From the NCBI GenBank assembly GCA_017408535.1, contig JAFQUL010000032.1:1-7324 (forward strand): a stretch of 7,324 nucleotides of DNA, read 5' to 3'. Below the pieces are notes generated by a model that saw nothing but the letters and a program-made list of their open reading frames with translations, had not been told where the DNA came from and did no database searches. The DNA is from Clostridia bacterium (GTDB lineage Bacteria > Bacillota > Clostridia > Oscillospirales > CAG-272). A program made the translations under genes and the position numbers. Positions 6,421 to 7,324 of the stretch are shown piece after piece; the stretch's first letter is position 1, and the number at the start of each line of letters is the position of its first letter.

Positions 6421-7038
6421 ATGAACATCGGTAATAATATAAAAAGGTTAAGACAACAGAAAAATCTAACACAAGACCAAGTTGCGGAAAAGTTGGGAGT
6501 TTCTTATCAAGCGATTTCAAAATGGGAAACCAATGCCAATACACCCGACATTTCAATGTTACCCGAAATCGCGAATTTGTTTGGAGTTTCTATTGATATG
6601 TTGTTTTCTGATAATATTATGGATTGTTCAGACATTCACTCCTTTATGAAAGACGATGATGTCATAAGAGTTGTACAGATGAGAGGTACAAAAATATTAA
6701 GAGTTTCATCCGCATTTTCACCGGATTTCCCTCCGATAGAGATTGCCTTTCCTCACGATTGCAATGACAGAACGCAGTATTTTAAGGTGGAGGTTTACGG
6801 ACACGTTATATCTGACAGTTCAATTAATGGAGATGTGGTGTGCCATCAAACCGTAAAGAGCAGTACAATTAACGGAGACGTAAAGTGCGAAGGAAATATC
6901 GATGTAAACGAGCTGAATGCACAAACAGTGGTCTGTAACAATATAACCGAGTGCTATAAGTTACAAGCCAAAACAATAGAATGCAAAGGAAATGTAGCTT
7001 CCGCTAATTTGAATTGTGACCAAATCATCTACAAATAA
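6421..7038 (+). CDS. XRE-family transcriptional regulator with a Cys-rich solenoid-like tail
   Basis: A 205-residue DNA-binding protein. Residues 3-64 are a classic XRE/Cro-type helix-turn-helix: IKRLRQQKNLTQDQVAEKLG, then VSYQAISKWETNANTPDI carrying the recognition helix, and the closing LFGVSIDMLF. A linker to about 125 follows. From about 130 to the end comes a repeat region: SSINGDVVC and STINGDVKC, then 16-residue units LNAQTVVC... and LQAKTIEC..., then LNC. Cysteines 141, 156, 172 and 188 are 15-16 residues apart, with others at 178 and 199. Regular hydrophobic-x-Cys strands with INGDV turns suggest a small parallel beta-helix, as in bactofilin-like tails found on some clostridial XRE proteins. 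The tail may oligomerise or sense metal or redox state, which is inference. The start is certain: AAAGGAGGT is seven bases before the ATG. The gene is A/T-richer than the glycosylase and DUF6062-type genes and has its own promoter and probably its own operator. Confidence 0.88.
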   Translation: MNIGNNIKRLRQQKNLTQDQVAEKLGVSYQAISKWETNANTPDISMLPEIANLFGVSIDMLFSDNIMDCSDIHSFMKDDDVIRVVQMRGTKILRVSSAFSPDFPPIEIAFPHDCNDRTQYFKVEVYGHVISDSSINGDVVCHQTVKSSTINGDVKCEGNIDVNELNAQTVVCNNITECYKLQAKTIECKGNVASANLNCDQIIYK

Positions 7039-7150
7039 AAGCAAAAGCCACCTGACAGATTCTTTCCATAAAGTGGATCATACTTATTCAAAAAAGGGGC
7101 TATAAAAAGCTCAATGCCCTTAAACACGCAAAAAATAAACTAAACAAAAA
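7039..7150. other. A/T-rich spacer without a recognisable gene
   Basis: Between the XRE stop and the terminator no reading frame with a ribosome binding site is visible on either strand. A weak inverted repeat (AAGGGGC and GCCCTT, with one extra G, around 7095-7122) could fold but lacks a T-tract. I see no insertion-sequence ends. The XRE transcript would have an unusually long 3' tail of about 115 nt if it ends at the terminator beyond. Confidence 0.4.
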
Positions 7151-7155
7151 AAGAG

Positions 7156-7204
7156 TGCGGAAGAAGTAAAAAAATTTTAGGCTTCTTCCGCATTTTTAGT
7201 TTTT
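7156..7204 (+). terminator. strong intrinsic terminator, probably bidirectional
   Basis: TGCGGAAGAAG (7156-7166) pairs perfectly with CTTCTTCCGCA (7182-7192), an 11-bp stem. The 15-base interior can pair further (TAAAA with TTTTA). The stem is followed by TTTTTAGTTTTT (7193-7204). On the other strand it is followed by a long T-run made by the A-tract at 7146-7152, so it should also stop leftward transcription. It most likely ends the XRE transcript and shields it from genes on the right. Confidence 0.85.
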
Positions 7205-7230
7205 GTTATACGATTAGATATGTATATAAA
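7203..7230 (+). promoter_or_regulatory. weak promoter candidate reading out to the right
   Basis: TTGTTA (7203-7208), a 16-bp spacer and TATAAA (7225-7230) make a fair but not strong promoter just after the terminator. The region is A/T-rich, so this is easily a chance match. Any gene it serves is outside the window, beyond the palindromic repeat. Confidence 0.25.
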
Positions 7231-7244
7231 TGATTTGTCGAGCT

Positions 7245-7324
7245 TTTAGGGAATATAACGACCTTGCCTCCTTCTGACGAGGGAGGTGGATTTTTGCAAA
7301 GCAAAAAGACGGAGGGAGAGAGTA
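7245..7324. repeat. clostridial-type palindromic repeat, cut by the window end
   Basis: Two adjacent hairpins lie in a G/C-rich block quite unlike the A/T-rich flank. The first is CCTCCTTC (7267-7274) pairing with GAGGGAGG (7279-7286) around TGAC, with one G-T pair. The second is TTTTTGC (7291-7297) with GCAAAAA (7301-7307) around AAA. GACGGAGGGAG follows. The arrangement (TTAGGGAATATAA, GCCTCC, GAGGGAGGTGG, a variable hairpin, then GACGGAGGGAG) resembles dispersed palindromic repeats I recall between genes in Ruminococcus and Faecalibacterium relatives. The left boundary is approximate and the right end is missing. It is likely a non-coding, REP- or MITE-like element. Confidence 0.55.

Noticed and set aside
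1..7324. CRISPR array, tRNA or rRNA genes, complete insertion sequence, phage or defence cassette
   Set aside because: No regularly spaced repeats, no transposase or integrase motifs, and no RNA gene signatures were seen on either strand.

Overview
The window looks like chromosome from a gut-type Clostridia bacterium, most likely Oscillospiraceae/Ruminococcus-like. The reasons are strong Gram-positive Shine-Dalgarno sites and sigma-A-type promoters, a DUF6062-type protein, an OGG1-type glycosylase of the kind known in clostridia, and a G/C-rich palindromic repeat at the right end resembling repeats I know from that group. The assignment is inference from protein flavour, not a database match.

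Layout from left to right. Bases 1-199 hold a near-consensus promoter pointing left out of the window, possibly followed by the first codons of a truncated gene, and an A/T-rich gap. At 200-1087, on the minus strand, is an 8-oxoguanine DNA glycosylase. It is divergent from a plus-strand DUF6062-type gene (1197-1901) with two copies of a CxxC...FCxxHY putative zinc module. At 1971-3885 lies a two-gene ABC exporter operon: an MacB/LolD-type ATPase overlapping an FtsX-type permease by 17 nt. The permease has both FtsX halves but almost no extracellular domain. A 191-nt gap with small inverted repeats leads to a large (737-residue) lipoprotein of unknown function (4077-6290). The last gene (6421-7038) encodes an XRE-family regulator with a C-terminal repeat region that reads as a small beta-solenoid with regularly spaced cysteines. 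Its promoter is excellent and is overlapped by a 19-bp imperfect palindrome that could be its own operator. The right end has a strong, probably bidirectional intrinsic terminator and a dispersed-type palindromic repeat cut by the window edge.

How the genes may work together. The glycosylase is a housekeeping base-excision repair enzyme and needs no neighbour. The ABC pair forms one transporter. The lipoprotein follows in the same orientation and would sit on the outer face of the membrane, so it could supply an extracellular part that the stripped-down permease lacks. This is inference only, because the gap carries its own leader and the two need not be co-expressed. The XRE gene has its own promoter, and nothing in the sequence ties it to the transporter beyond proximity. 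I do not see a convincing defence system, CRISPR array, prophage or complete insertion sequence. The most unusual items are the solenoid-tailed regulator with its operator-like palindrome, the trimmed permease next to an unknown lipoprotein, and a near-consensus antisense promoter behind the DUF6062 gene.
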